Assembly: GCA_015680905.1 (NCBI GenBank)
Contig: CM027385.1
Span: 16,374,501 to 16,438,500, forward strand
Direction of reading: 5' to 3'
Source: Coptis chinensis
Lineage: Eukaryota; Streptophyta; Magnoliopsida; Ranunculales; Ranunculaceae
Length of the DNA: 64,000 nt
Below, one piece after another: positions 47,101-58,340 of the stretch; positions within the stretch are counted from its first letter, which is position 1, and each line of letters opens with the position of its first letter. A program made the translations under genes and the position numbers. The notes beneath the pieces are model-generated. The model was not told the DNA's origin. It was given only the letters and a program-made list of their open reading frames with translations, and made no database searches.

Positions 47101-50100
47101 TTGACAAAGCGTTGATATATACATCTTTAATCGGTAAAATGAGATGTTTATATATAGAATCGTGAAGTTAACTTCGTTGGATGAAATATCCCACTCGGAT
47201 ACGTTGGGTTTTCCTTTGGACAATGCATTGATTTTTTTTTTTTAAACAATGTGTTGTTTTTGATTGCTCCTGGAGAAGGTTTTGGTTATTTTGAATTCAT
47301 TGAGACCTGAAATTTAAATGTGGTTCTCTGAAAGTAAATGTCTTGAGCTTAGTTGAATGGTAGTATGCCTAGGTTACCAGGAAGTGAAGTTATCAGCTGT
47401 GAAATGAACCCAAGTAACTAAATAAAGAGGAATTGTTGATTCATTGTGTGAGTGGTAGTAAACAGTATCATAGGTGACAGGAAAATGCATGTGACATGTG
47501 TAGTCAAAGGAGCTGGTTGCTCGGTTTTCATCATTAGACGGAGAAAAGTGGAATTTGTGAGGAAGACTGTAAAGGAACCTACAAAGGTGTTTTCCGCTCC
47601 CACAATGACTTAAGGAGAGTACTCAATGGCAGCTAGCTCCTACATCCAGATGGAAGAGTATGATGATGATATGCTAACATGGTGTGAGGTAGTCACATCA
47701 TCGAGGAGGTTCAATAACGATAACGGATTTTTTTCTTGATCGGTGGTTCAATAATGGAATAGAAGCAGATATACAGTAGTCCTTCATTTTTCTGTCATCT
47801 GAGCTAGAATTCAGGAATCTGGGGGGCAGGAGTGTACCCTGGTTAAGCTATGGAAGTCATGGAGAGGTTCTGATCCAAACCATATTTGTTCAGTCATGGA
47901 GTGTTTAAGTAGCTTCTTTGTACAACCAGTAGGACTATTGTTATGATGTGTAGTGGAATGATCTGGTGCCAATTTGAATCTGGGAATTTATATTTATTTC
48001 CAGGAGCAGATTGTCAAGAAGAATAAATATCCTGTTTCGAGTCTGTGGGTGACTAGAATGGAAACTTAGATCAGATTTGAACTTAGGGAAGTTGTAGGGA
48101 CAAAATGTTGTCCCCTTTTAAGGTAGGTTGAGATTCAGTCTCAAATGAGTATATTTGTCTTTATACTCATTATTGTTTCTTTGTATACGTGTGACGTGAT
48201 TATTAATCAATGTTGGTGGATTTGTATAGGCTCAGTGACATGCTATCACTGGTGTAGGATGTATTGGAATGAGATGATATGGCAACCTTATGGAATATGT
48301 CTTGAACCCTTGTTGCATTGGCGGCAACTTATATGTCGTTATGCTTCATAAGTAGGGATCACGTGTGACTTGCTAAATTGGAGTTTGTTGTGGTATTATC
48401 CCGCACAGTTTTTTTGGGTTTCAGCTTAAAATGAGCTTCTTGGTTTAGTGGCACTCCTTAAGTGATGATAACTGCAAAAGACATGGTTTGTGATCCAGAC
48501 GCGTGACAATTGCACCAGTCTCCTTTGAGACTGAATTGTCCTTTAATAAGGAAATAAAATGACCACTGAATATTCGCTTCAGTTGAATTTCAGTGTGATT
48601 AGAGTGTTTAAATATTAATGATGTAAATGATAATTGGACGTAAAAGGGGTACGTGTAAGGGCCCAAACAATATCAAAGGATGTGTGTGCGCGCGCCCCCC
48701 CAAAAGTTATGCATGTTGCTCTTGTAGATCCTCAGTGGTGAATGTGGCCACATGTATACTATTTGGTAATTTACACGTTTTGAAATTTTTTTTACTCTTT
48801 ATGTAAGGTATAATTGGAGGTCATTAATATTTGAACATGGAAATAGGTGATGATGAATTCGACAATTTTTATTTTTTTCTTCCAGCAGTTGGGCCTAGTA
48901 AAGAGTGGAAACCGAAGCCAACAAATCCAAGTCCTGGTCCATCTTCTGCAGTAGTAGGGACATCTGAGCTTGGACCTGTCACGGCTGCAGCAGGAACTAA
49001 GTTACTCCCTGCACTGGGTGCCCTTGTTTCTGAAGAATCAAATCCTACTCTGCAGGAAAAGCTAGATGAATTGCATTTAACACATAATCAACAGGTTATC
49101 ATTCCGGATCATCTTCAAGTTCCGGAAGCTGAAAGAACTGGGTTGAGCTTTGGAAGCTTTCATGCTGATTTTGGAGTGAGGAGAAGCTACAACATTGTCT
49201 ATGATGCTGAAAAGTCTTCACCTTTGTCTGAATCCTCTCAGGAGATTGAAGAAATAGATGAAGAGCCTTGCATAAGGTATGTGAAGTAAAGAATAAGACA
49301 ACTAGTTTTCTGTTATTGTATTTCCATTTATTGGCTTCTTCTTTTTCACAAGTACACAATACTCATTCTCTCTGGTCATAGAAGCACAAAACCTTTTCAA
49401 GCGTTTCTACTGTACTTGATATTTGAAATTTGTTTATCTTTTTGGAAGGGGAAAATAATACCTGTTTGGTTGGCACCACCATAAGATCTACTCATGGATC
49501 ACTGACATGCATACTAAAAATCAGGGACCTGAGGGTGTATCAGATGTGTCCAAATAATCTGGTGTATGCTACTGTCTATCTGTCTATTTGGACAGACAGG
49601 CTGTTAGTTATGATTATTTGTGACACGATATCATACTTCATCAGTCTGTAAAGTACCTACTTGATTATACTGTGTCCTGTATTTGGTTATAGGAATTACC
49701 TTTGTACTTAGATATGCTGGATGCATAGAACACCTGTGTCATAGTTTCTAGTGTTGACATCAAGGAATATGAAATGCTTGTTATTGTTCTGGATTTGGCA
49801 CTAGGACTAATGTTTTGCTAAATATACTCGTGTTGAGTCAATGTTGTAGGTGTTTAAAATTAAAACACATCTATGCTTAAGCCTCAAGGCTCACCTTAAG
49901 CCTTTTATGGGTTTAGCGGCTTGAGGCTTAAGCCTTGCATTTTTTAATATTTTGTATAACTTTTTTTCCAGTTGTTCTCAAGTTTTCGATAACTTAACCC
50001 TAATAACTTTTTTAAAGATTAAAAGTTCCCAATTAGGTTAAGTTTGAGCATCAAAACACCTAATTTTAGTAAAAATCGCAGACTTATATCATCAAACCTA

Positions 50101-53100
50101 TGTTTCTTCATTCTCTCTCGATTTCTTTTTTTTTCATTAAGGCTTAAGGTTCAAGCGGCTCCAAGGCTTGCCTCAAGCCTCACAGAGGAGAGCCTTGAGC
50201 TTTGATACCTTATTTTTTTTTTAACACTGGTTATATTATAGGTAATCTTGAAGGTACTTATGTGTTTCTACAATGATTTAAAAGACCGATGGTGGAAATC
50301 GTAATTAAGGGATTTTGAGATATGTCGTAAACCTGGAGGCGCATTGAGTTGTAAATCTTAACAAATGTTTAATCCAATGTTTTAGAACGTGTATAAATAC
50401 CAAAGTAAATGTGTAGAAAGTAAAACAACTATACAAATAAAAAAGATCGGATCTTGTTTAGTAGAAAAAAGGGCATTGGAAAGAAATGGGAATATTTGTC
50501 CAAACACCTGTTTTACTACCTCCCCCTCTAGTTTGAATGATCATAATTCACCACCACTCCGTCAAAATAATTCATATAATCACAAATTTTCTCTCTTTCT
50601 CCCCCAATTTATTCTCTTTCTCATTCATCTTTAGTCTTTGTTTATGGTTTGCAGTAGGATTAAAATCAAATCCCATAGAAGTAAGATAAAATGAAGCCCC
50701 ATTGGAGGTAGGGAGAGTTTGGGTAAGGTATTGAAGGAAGAAGAAGAGGATGGGTTTGAAGGGTAGAGTTGGTATTATATATAATTTCTGGATGGAGTGC
50801 GTAAATTATAATGATTCAAACTTGGGGGGGGGGTGGGGTTGGACAAATTTTCTTTAGAGAAATTTAGGAGTTTCATTCAGTTTGTGGTTTTATTTTGGGG
50901 GGGGGGGAGATGTTGGACAAATTTTCTTTAAAGAAATTTAGGAGCTTCATTCAGTTTGTGGTTTTTGAAGAAGAAACCGTTTTTAAATTTGTCAAAATGT
51001 TATTAATAATGTATTAGGAAAAAAGTGGTAAAGCTGTAAAAGAGCGCAAAACAATAATACTAATAACAATAGTAAAAAAAGGAAAGTCTTGGAATATCTT
51101 TCCCGTGCTTATATGTGATCTAGTACTGCAACACTGTATTGGTTTTAATTATTTCTGTAAAATAATGAGTAACATTAATGAGGCCAACACTGATTTATAT
51201 AGTACGGTTAAAGAGGCTAGAGGGTCGTGATCGATTCAACGTACTGTTAAAGAAGAGTGGTTTTAATGGGCAAGGAGTGGCTATTCTGATGTGATTTAGG
51301 GTTCGCAGCTCTTAATTTGGTCATATATTAGTTCCTATATGGTTAGGGAGTATTAGAATGGGGTTTAGTTATTGTTTTGAGGTTATCATCTAATATAGGG
51401 TATAAGAGCCAAGTTTAACCATACCACTAGAAATCTGCTTACGCTGCCATCAGCTATGAAGCACGGACACGGACACTGACACGCGACACGGATACGACAC
51501 GGACATGACATAATTCAAAAAAGTAAGACACGGATACATCATGGACACGTTAAAAAGAATTATATATATAATTCTAATGCGCACCATTCTTATAGAGCCA
51601 CATTCTTATGCACACATTATAGCCATATGCCCATATATATATAATTGAAATTTAACATTCTCCACCAAATTTTAATCAAAATATGAACACTAGTTTTGAA
51701 CATGTCCAGCTCTAAAATAGTAAACAACAACATACATGTCCAATAATGCAAGTTAATGCCAACGAAAGAAATAACAATTACAGAAGATTTGTAACAAATA
51801 TATATAAAAAGGACTTGGCAATAATCAAGCGCAGTCGTGCATTGTGCCTCATTTTTCTTATTTCAAGAGTGAAATAAAATCTCTACCCAAGTCGTGTCTT
51901 CTTTTAAGTATTTTAACCACTTTCTAAAAAATAGGAATAAAATGTAGAAGTGGCCCCGTGTGTCCCTAGCATGTCCATAGAGTGTCGGAAATTCTAAAAT
52001 TAATTAATAAATCCGACACTCCAAATCGAATATCGGACATGTGTCGGGGAGTGTCGGTGTCCAATATGTGTCCGACACGGAGACGTTGCCCCTAGAGGAG
52101 TGTCTGTGCTTCATAGGCCATCAGCACCACCTTCAACCATTGGATTATTTGACGGTTGTTATTATTTTGCACTTTCTATTTTTGTTTTTTTCAATCCCTC
52201 TTGTTCAACCTCGTGCAGTACACCCCATAAATTTTCCTGATCCATTAAGGTTCCACCCATCCCACATTAAAAATATCCCTATATCCTCAAAACAGTAATC
52301 AAACCCAATTCTAATGCCCCTTAACCATATAAGAACTAATAATGGACCAAATTAAGGGTGATGAGCCCTAATTCACATCGTACTCCCCCATTTGAAGAAT
52401 TTGACTCCGACGATTTAAAAGTCTTCTTAAATCTCCAACTACTGCGGGGATGAGTTGACTACTAAGCATCCTTCCCAGCTTGGCAAGCACTGTCTGGTGA
52501 GACGGCATCTTACGCAATGGCTGACTACGTAATGTAAAGACACATTGACCCTGTGAATTACGATAAGTCTGCTCCCATGCATGATAAACAGCTCGGACAC
52601 TATATACTGCCAAGTATTGTCTAAAACCATATCACATGCATGGCTATTCACATGACAAAGAACGCAATCAGTAATCACTGAATTGTCCCATACGAACACC
52701 AACTCAGAACTGTCTGTTTGTTAGCTCCTCAAAATCTCCAACTCTGGAAGATTGCACTTTCTTCGGTTGCATGGTTCCATTCTTTCATAGTTGGAGATTT
52801 TGAGGAGCTAACAAAGACAATTCAAGTTGGTCTTGGTATGGGAGATTTCAGTGATTACGTTCTTTGTCATGTGAGTAGGCTTAATGCATGTGACTTGGTT
52901 TTGGACACTACAGTATAGTTCCTATATGGCTAGGAGGTATTAGAATTGGGTTTAGTTACTGTTTTGAGGTTATTTGGTATAGAATTATTTTTAATTGTAA
53001 ATTTATTCAATTTAGAGAATTTTAGTCAAATTTGAAGTTGTTTTCCTATACAAGGAGTTGCATCCCTTTGGCCAATTTAGTTTCAGTTGAATAGTAATTG

Positions 53101-56100
53101 ACTTTATAGTAGAGAATCCGTGGAATTTTCCTCTTTGCAATTGCGATTGCATCATATTGTTTTCCATTTAAAACAGGTGGTCAAATGTGTTCATGCCTTT
53201 AGGGGCGATGAAAAGTACTTTGGTCATTTTTTGTGGTTTTCTAATGCAACTTTAGCATAGGTTGTGGTGTAGGCATGTCTTTGTGTCAACGGTTTTACAA
53301 ATTAAATGGAAAGTTAACTGTACATTGAGCAAAATCACTGCACAATGTATTTTGCAGTAGAAGTTTCTTAGACTGTGCAGTCTACTTTCCATTGCATGTT
53401 TGGATTGTGTGATCAACTATGCAGTGGAATTTCATGCTATCGATGTCACCGGACTCAAAATTTAACAGTTTGATCTAAAATGATCACCAAACAAGAGTGC
53501 ATGGTCTACATTGGTGTGGAAATCGACTGCAGTCTTTGTTGCAGTGGTAGTATATACTCGCTGCGTGCCAAACGGCATTGCCAGCGAGTGTCTAGAGGAC
53601 TCAAGTTGCACTGTACTTGAGTTACATAATTCAATCTAATATGACAGAAAAAAAAACCAAGGAGTGGTGTTGAGATTCGTAAGTGGGAGTGAAGATGTTG
53701 CTACATGGTACTATGGTAGTGCGATTTTTGGTTTGTCCTTGTCCTTGTTGTGTAATACCATTTGCAATTTTTTTTCCTAGAATCGTGATGAAATAGGAGC
53801 TGTGTCCTTTAATTGTTTCCCCTAACTGCTCTAAAGTATGAGAACATATTCCTGAATGCATATGGGATTCCAATTTAGAAACAAAATACCGAAACCAATA
53901 CTTACGATAATAGTACACGGTCGTTTACTCTATAAAAAAAACAATAGAAAATTAGACGGTTCGTTACTTTAAAATTTAAATAGTAAGGACTCACTGTAAA
54001 TAGTAAAAACGTGAATTACTTGAGCATGACATGCTCCTGCATCATTTTATGTAATTATAGGACTGCTGATTTGCACTTTCTAAATTTATCCTCTCTCACA
54101 TGTTTCTGTTTTGATTTGCTTACTAGTGGGTGTTTTGTATATTAATTGGTGTGTCGTATTGATTTATTTATTAATTGGTGCAGCAATCAAGTTGATTCGT
54201 CAACTGCTCCACGTGATTATTCTGATCATCCTCAGTCCCCCAAGATTGTGCCAGATAATCTATCACTTGTAGAAGCTGATGCCTCATCCAGCACAGTATG
54301 TGAATATGGAGAGCCCAGGCCAGAGACTACAACCCCTCTTGGAGGTCCTCCGTACTCGGTTCATACTGTGCCGAACTACAACATCGGATTAATGCCACCA
54401 ATTCTTGGGACCCAGTTTGCACCATTTGATAGCTCTGAACCCCAGGCACGTGATGCTTCTCGTCTTCCAAGTTTTGTCGTAAGCCGTCATTCTTCCATAC
54501 TCTTATATAATATATATGCTGAATGTGCTTCTTCTGTATTATCTATCTGTATATGTTTACTGTTTAGGATCATTGAACAAGACCTTATTAATTTAAACAT
54601 TTTTTTTTCCAACCTCTTTACAATAGAGGCTGATGATTTCAACCCAAGCAACTAGGTGTTGAAAACCTCCTCAACCGCAATGTAAGTGGGAATCAAACCC
54701 AAGGCCTCCTGGTACAACTACCAGGGCCTTGAGCAGCTGAGCTGCTGGACACTTATATATAAATTTGAACATTTACACAAAAATTAATAATCTTACATTT
54801 GATTTTATTTTGTTTTTCCTTCTCAACTAAAACATTTATATGTTAACTAATAGTCCTATAATAAGAATTTCTTTTCCCATTTTTCAATTTTACTTAATTT
54901 ATGTGCTCGCTTTATTAACTCCTTAAACCCCCTAGTTTATTAATTGTGCATTTTTGTCATAAACCAACCAATGCTACATGGGCAGAATGGAGATAATGTG
55001 GCATAATTTTAGCCTAAGATGATCTCAGGCCTAAGATTCGCTCACCTATGTGCTATGTGCAGCAATTCCTATTCGTTTGTTAGATTCTTGTATTTTTTTA
55101 AAGATTAAAAAAAGAAAAAAACTGTATGCTGTAATTTTTCTATTTTTCTTTCTTGAATTTAAAAATGTTAATATTAAGAGCTTACATTCAAAGCCATTTT
55201 CCCATATGAAAAACTTTACATTTTAGCCATTTAATTCCTGCAAGTTTTACCAAAACCAATCCAAGCCATGACAAAAGCTGCAGATTATAAACTATAGAAG
55301 ATTCAAAACTTTTGATGGAAACAAGGCAGGACCCTACCCTAGGCGATAGGAAGGGCTAATGATATGGAACTCTTATAGAAGTATAACATCCCAATTAACA
55401 GAAGTTGTTTAGAAGGTTTTTGTCAGTAGGTATTAAGTGGGTGGAGTGGGGATAGAGTATGTCTTCCCAAGGAACAAGGTGTGGGAGACAAAGTGGGTTT
55501 GGGTTTAAGCACATTACGAACAGGGCTTAAATAGCTAAATGTTTGTGGAGGTATATGAAAAGGAGGAACATTTGTTTGGTAAGTTGTGGTTAATAAGTAT
55601 GGGGATGGGGAGACCAATTAGGTGATTGAAGGACCGAAATGTTTTTATGGGATTACTATTTGGAGCGGTTTAACTAGTGGTTGGGTCAAATTTGCCAAGG
55701 GAGTCGCTTTTCGTCCTGGTAGCAGAGGTTTGGTGTAGATGGGAGGGCATTTGCATGGGGGAAACTCCACTTGAATTGCATGCAATTAAGCGGAAAATCT
55801 TCTTCTGTTTTCTTTTGGATAGTAGATTTTTTGCTTTACTTTTGTCTTCATTGCTATTTTTAGATTACGCTGTGAATACCAGCTGTATTTTTAGAATGAA
55901 ATTCCTCTTGTTATATAGGTTCAGCAACCGTTTGATCCATCGGCAAGCTATTATACTCAATTTTACCGACCTAGCACAGACGGTGACGGTCGCTTTTCTC
56001 CCTTTCATACACCTGGAGCTGCTAACAAGTATAATGGAAACATTGCACTTTTATCTTCTCAGACTGGTCAGGCTCAAGAGGTATTGCCATTGCAAGTTTT

Positions 56101-57511
56101 CTGAATACATGATTTGATTGTACTCAACCTGTAATACTTTTTGCTGTCTGGTCTTTTACTTCATTTCTGGTGTTCATGGCTTAATGTTTCCACTGCCAGA
56201 GTGGGAACTCTTTGGTTCTCTCCACAGCTGGTCCAACCCCACTTGCGACCCAAGCCGCAGGCATTATGCAGAGCTCCCTTGGTGTAACACAGCAACCAGT
56301 TCCTGTTTTCCGACAGCCCTCTGGTGTACATGTACCGCATTATCCACCTAATTATATTCCTTACAACCAGTACTTCTCCCCATTCTATGTACCTCCACAA
56401 ACCATTCATCATTACTTAACCAACCCCGCTTATCCTCAGCAACCTCCAACTGGCAGTGTGTACTCAACTCCTACAGCAGCAGCACCAGGTGTGAAATACT
56501 CTCTTTCACAGTACAAACCTGTAACAAATACAAGCAATTCTACCCATGTTGGAATTCCATCAGCTTATGCACCGTACAGCTCCTCCCCAACTGGTTACAG
56601 TCCCACTCCTGTCGCAACTACTTCAAACTCAACCGGCAGTGAGGACCTATCAGCGTCTCAATACAAGGAAAATAATGTCTATGTCCCAGGACAACAGGTT
56701 TGTTTGTCCACTTTTTCTTGTTTACTGTTTTTTCGGTGTCTTTAATTACGCAATGTAGTTATCGGCGCCTGGGTAAACCAACTTTTTAGTTGAAATCTTG
56801 TGATCAGAGTCTTTTTCATGCGATAAGAGTATACACGGTCAGCTTTCATGAATTAGTATAGAAAGGTAAATTTTCATGAGATAGGAGTATGTAACATTTC
56901 ATTAATATTCGCCCAGGCCACGGCGAAATATCAAAATCTAATGTATATCACACAATATGTGTCCGTGTATCCAACACAGATTATTTTTGAAATATGGCGT
57001 GTACACGTAACATAGGTTTATAGTATGCCATATATTGTTTTTCTTGGGATCTCCGTGGTGCAATAATGCTGTTAAAGGTAGAGGCTGAGGCTCCTCTGCT
57101 CTTCCAATATCCAAGTTAATTAATATCCTGAAATATATGTATATTCTCATTTATTTTTCCCCTTCCTATTTGGATGAATATGATTTCATAACTTAGGGAA
57201 TTTATTTGCAGAGTGAAGGTTCCGCTTTGTGGATTCCTGCTCCTGGTCGAGACATTTCTGCTTTGCAGGCCAGTTCTTTCTACAATCTTTCGCCTCAGGG
57301 GCAGCATGTGACTTTTGCCCCCACACAAGCCAACCATGGTGCCTTCACTGGAATCTACCACCCTACACAGACAATGGCAGCAACAGCTGCTCACCCACTG
57401 CTGCATCAGTCACAAACCATGGTTCCAGGCGGGGATATGGCAGCCCCCCCTGCAGGTGTTTATCAACAACCTCAACATGCACAGATGAACTGGAGCAATA
57501 ATTATTCATGA
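44101..57511 (+). CDS. GBF-interacting protein 1-like (DUF1296, GIP1_N domain)
   Basis: Ten exons by GT-AG signals and reading phase: 44101-44284, 44374-44417, 44483-44585, 44659-44746, 44828-45477, 48886 or 48889-49276, 54184-54478, 55919 or 55925-56080, 56200-56697, 57212-57511 (stop 57509-57511). This gives about 903 residues with every phase consistent. Residues about 17-76 form the UBA-like GIP1_N domain (EKVMEVIKTIKEIAGNSSDE, then GMDPNETAQRLLAQDPFLEV), ending in a basic KRKRDKRK cluster that could be a nuclear signal. A G/R-rich segment follows. The middle is S/P-rich, and the C-terminal 380 residues are rich in P, Q, Y and S. The Arabidopsis founder GIP1 binds G-box factors of the bZIP class and raises their DNA binding; larger DUF1296 relatives are little studied, so this role is inferred. 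Introns 5 and 6 (3.4 and 4.9 kb) are loaded with MITEs. No defect seen. Confidence 0.93.
45478..48885 (+). other. Intron 5 of the GIP1-like gene
   Basis: A 3.4-kb intron from GTAAAT to TTCCAGCAG. It holds the hAT-type MITE at 46140-46764. The rest (45500-46130 and 46775-48880) is AT-rich with short chance frames and shows no gene that I can recognise. The 3' end has two adjacent AG acceptors (see NAGNAG finding). Confidence 0.75.
46140..46764 (+). mobile_element. hAT-type MITE copy 1 (intron 5)
   Basis: A 625-bp element with ends CTATGAAGCACGGACAC and GTGTCCGTGTTTCGTAC. It is flanked by a perfect 8-bp target duplication TTTGGGGG (46132-46139 and 46765-46772). Subterminal parts are packed with GACAC/GTGTC and ATCCG repeats. 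An 8-bp duplication points to the hAT superfamily. Non-coding. A second copy lies inverted at 51454-52116. Confidence 0.88.
49845..50235. mobile_element. MITE-like unit with AAGCCTC/GAGGCTT subterminal repeats
   Basis: A 390-bp stretch whose two ends carry repeated AAGCCTCAAGGC / GGCTTGAGGCTTAAGCC motifs in inverted arrangement around an AT-rich centre. Exact ends and target duplication are not clear. Confidence 0.5.
50820..50965 (+). repeat. Two tandem units of about 72 bp with G-runs
   Basis: The units share TTGGACAAATTTTCTTTA(G/A)AGAAATTTAGGAG(T/C)TTCATTCAGTTTGTGG (given here in degenerate form). Each is preceded by a run of ten or more G, at about 50825 and 50897. Confidence 0.8.
51454..52116 (-). 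mobile_element. hAT-type MITE copy 2 (intron 6), with a nested fragment
   Basis: A 663-bp element with inverted ends CTATGAAGCACGGACAC and GTGTCTGTGCTTCATAG, flanked by a perfect 8-bp target duplication GCCATCAG (51446-51453 and 52117-52124). It is the inverted counterpart of copy 1. A piece of about 60 bp near 51580-51640 (GAGCCACATTCTTATGCACAC) matches the terminal repeat of the MITE at 35506, so that element seems to have landed in it. Confidence 0.88.
52598..52926. repeat. Foldback with 27-bp perfect inner stem and about 140-bp imperfect arms
   Basis: The inner arms 52717-52743 and 52789-52815 are perfect inverted repeats (core GTTAGCTCCTCAAAATCTCC), with a 45-base loop. The imperfect match continues outward to about 52598 and 52926. 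Both arms can encode a related peptide pattern (VLCHV...ACD-VLD), one on each strand, which suggests an inverted copy of a captured coding piece that I cannot identify. Confidence 0.8.
54603..54761 (-). mobile_element. tRNA-derived SINE (intron 7)
   Basis: Minus-strand SINE of about 160 bp. There is an A-box-like CAGCAGCTCAGCTGCT near 54732-54747, a B-box GGTTTGATTCC at 54689-54699, and an A-rich 3' end seen as T-run 54601-54608. It is flanked by AATTTAAACATTT (54590-54602) and AATTTGAACATTT (54762-54774), a 13-bp target duplication with one difference. It lies in intron 7 of the GIP1-like gene, antisense to it. Confidence 0.82.
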
Positions 57512-58340
57512 GAATACTTTATTTTGGAGGTTTACAAGAAAAAATTGCAAATTACACAATGGAGTGTGGAAAAGTTTGCATCGAAGGAGACAACAGGACA
57601 ACATATAGCAGCAGCCTACTTTAGAGTGTAAATAATTACAATGTCGGCAGAAAATTGCGGGTAACGTGATTTTTTTTTTGGGGGGAGGGGGCGTGGATGG
57701 TGAAATTCACCAGCGACTGATAATTAACCATGTTAAGTTAGTTTGGGAAGGGATGTGCAGGTCATTACCTGCTAGCTGCTAGTTTATGTGATACTCTCGT
57801 TCATTTATATATTGATACCCATCAGTCGTGTAGGAGAATTGTTGTTTTCATTCTTGTTGCTTTCTTGTTTTCTCGGGGTGAGGTTTGAGGACTCTTGAAG
57901 TTGAAGGTATGATCTTGGTGGGCTGTTACATTGTCTTAAACTTGGTCTTACCTGTAAATTAAATTTTGACAGTGAGGATTAGTCCAGTTATCTGACTTAT
58001 TTCCGATTTAAGGTAAGACGGCTTCAGTGTGTTTTCATCGTGGGAGATGCTTCAAAATAGTCTTATTTGCGTGTGATGTATTTCGCTTATGTCGTTTAAA
58101 GCTTTTGAAACATTTGGTCATGCATTTGGTCGTGCATTTGTTTTCATTCTTTGGTTGGTTATGTAGTGTCAACTAGCTTTTCTTTTCTACGTATGCAAAG
58201 GATCCTGTTTTATTTTGTGGCTGCATAATCGATGCTACTTGGTTTGAGATGTACGATATCGTGTGTTATGGTGCACTTAGTGTATTTAGTATTTACCTTG
58301 GAATGTACCGACTGTTCTAAAAGCAATTTTACGAAAATAG
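57512..58340 (+). other. 3' UTR and downstream flank of the GIP1-like gene
   Basis: AT-rich with a T/G-run near 57670-57692 (TTTTTTTTTGGGGGGAGGGGG). The 3' UTR should end somewhere in the first few hundred bases. I cannot fix the polyadenylation site. No other gene seen. Confidence 0.4.

Larger units (their letters stand above)
49277..54183 (+). other. Intron 6 of the GIP1-like gene
   Basis: A 4.9-kb intron from GTATGT to GGTGCAG. It holds an AAGCCTC-rich MITE-like unit (49845-50235), a G-rich tandem duplication (50820-50965), MITE copy 2 (51454-52116) and a strong foldback (52598-52926). A 65-bp segment near 51331 is repeated near 52917. The remaining parts (49280-49840, 50240-50810, 52990-54180) show no gene that I recognise. 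Confidence 0.75.

Noticed and set aside
54660-54760. Possible tRNA gene
   Set aside because: A-box-like and B-box sequences are present, but the cloverleaf is not complete, and a target duplication and A-rich tail show that it is a SINE.
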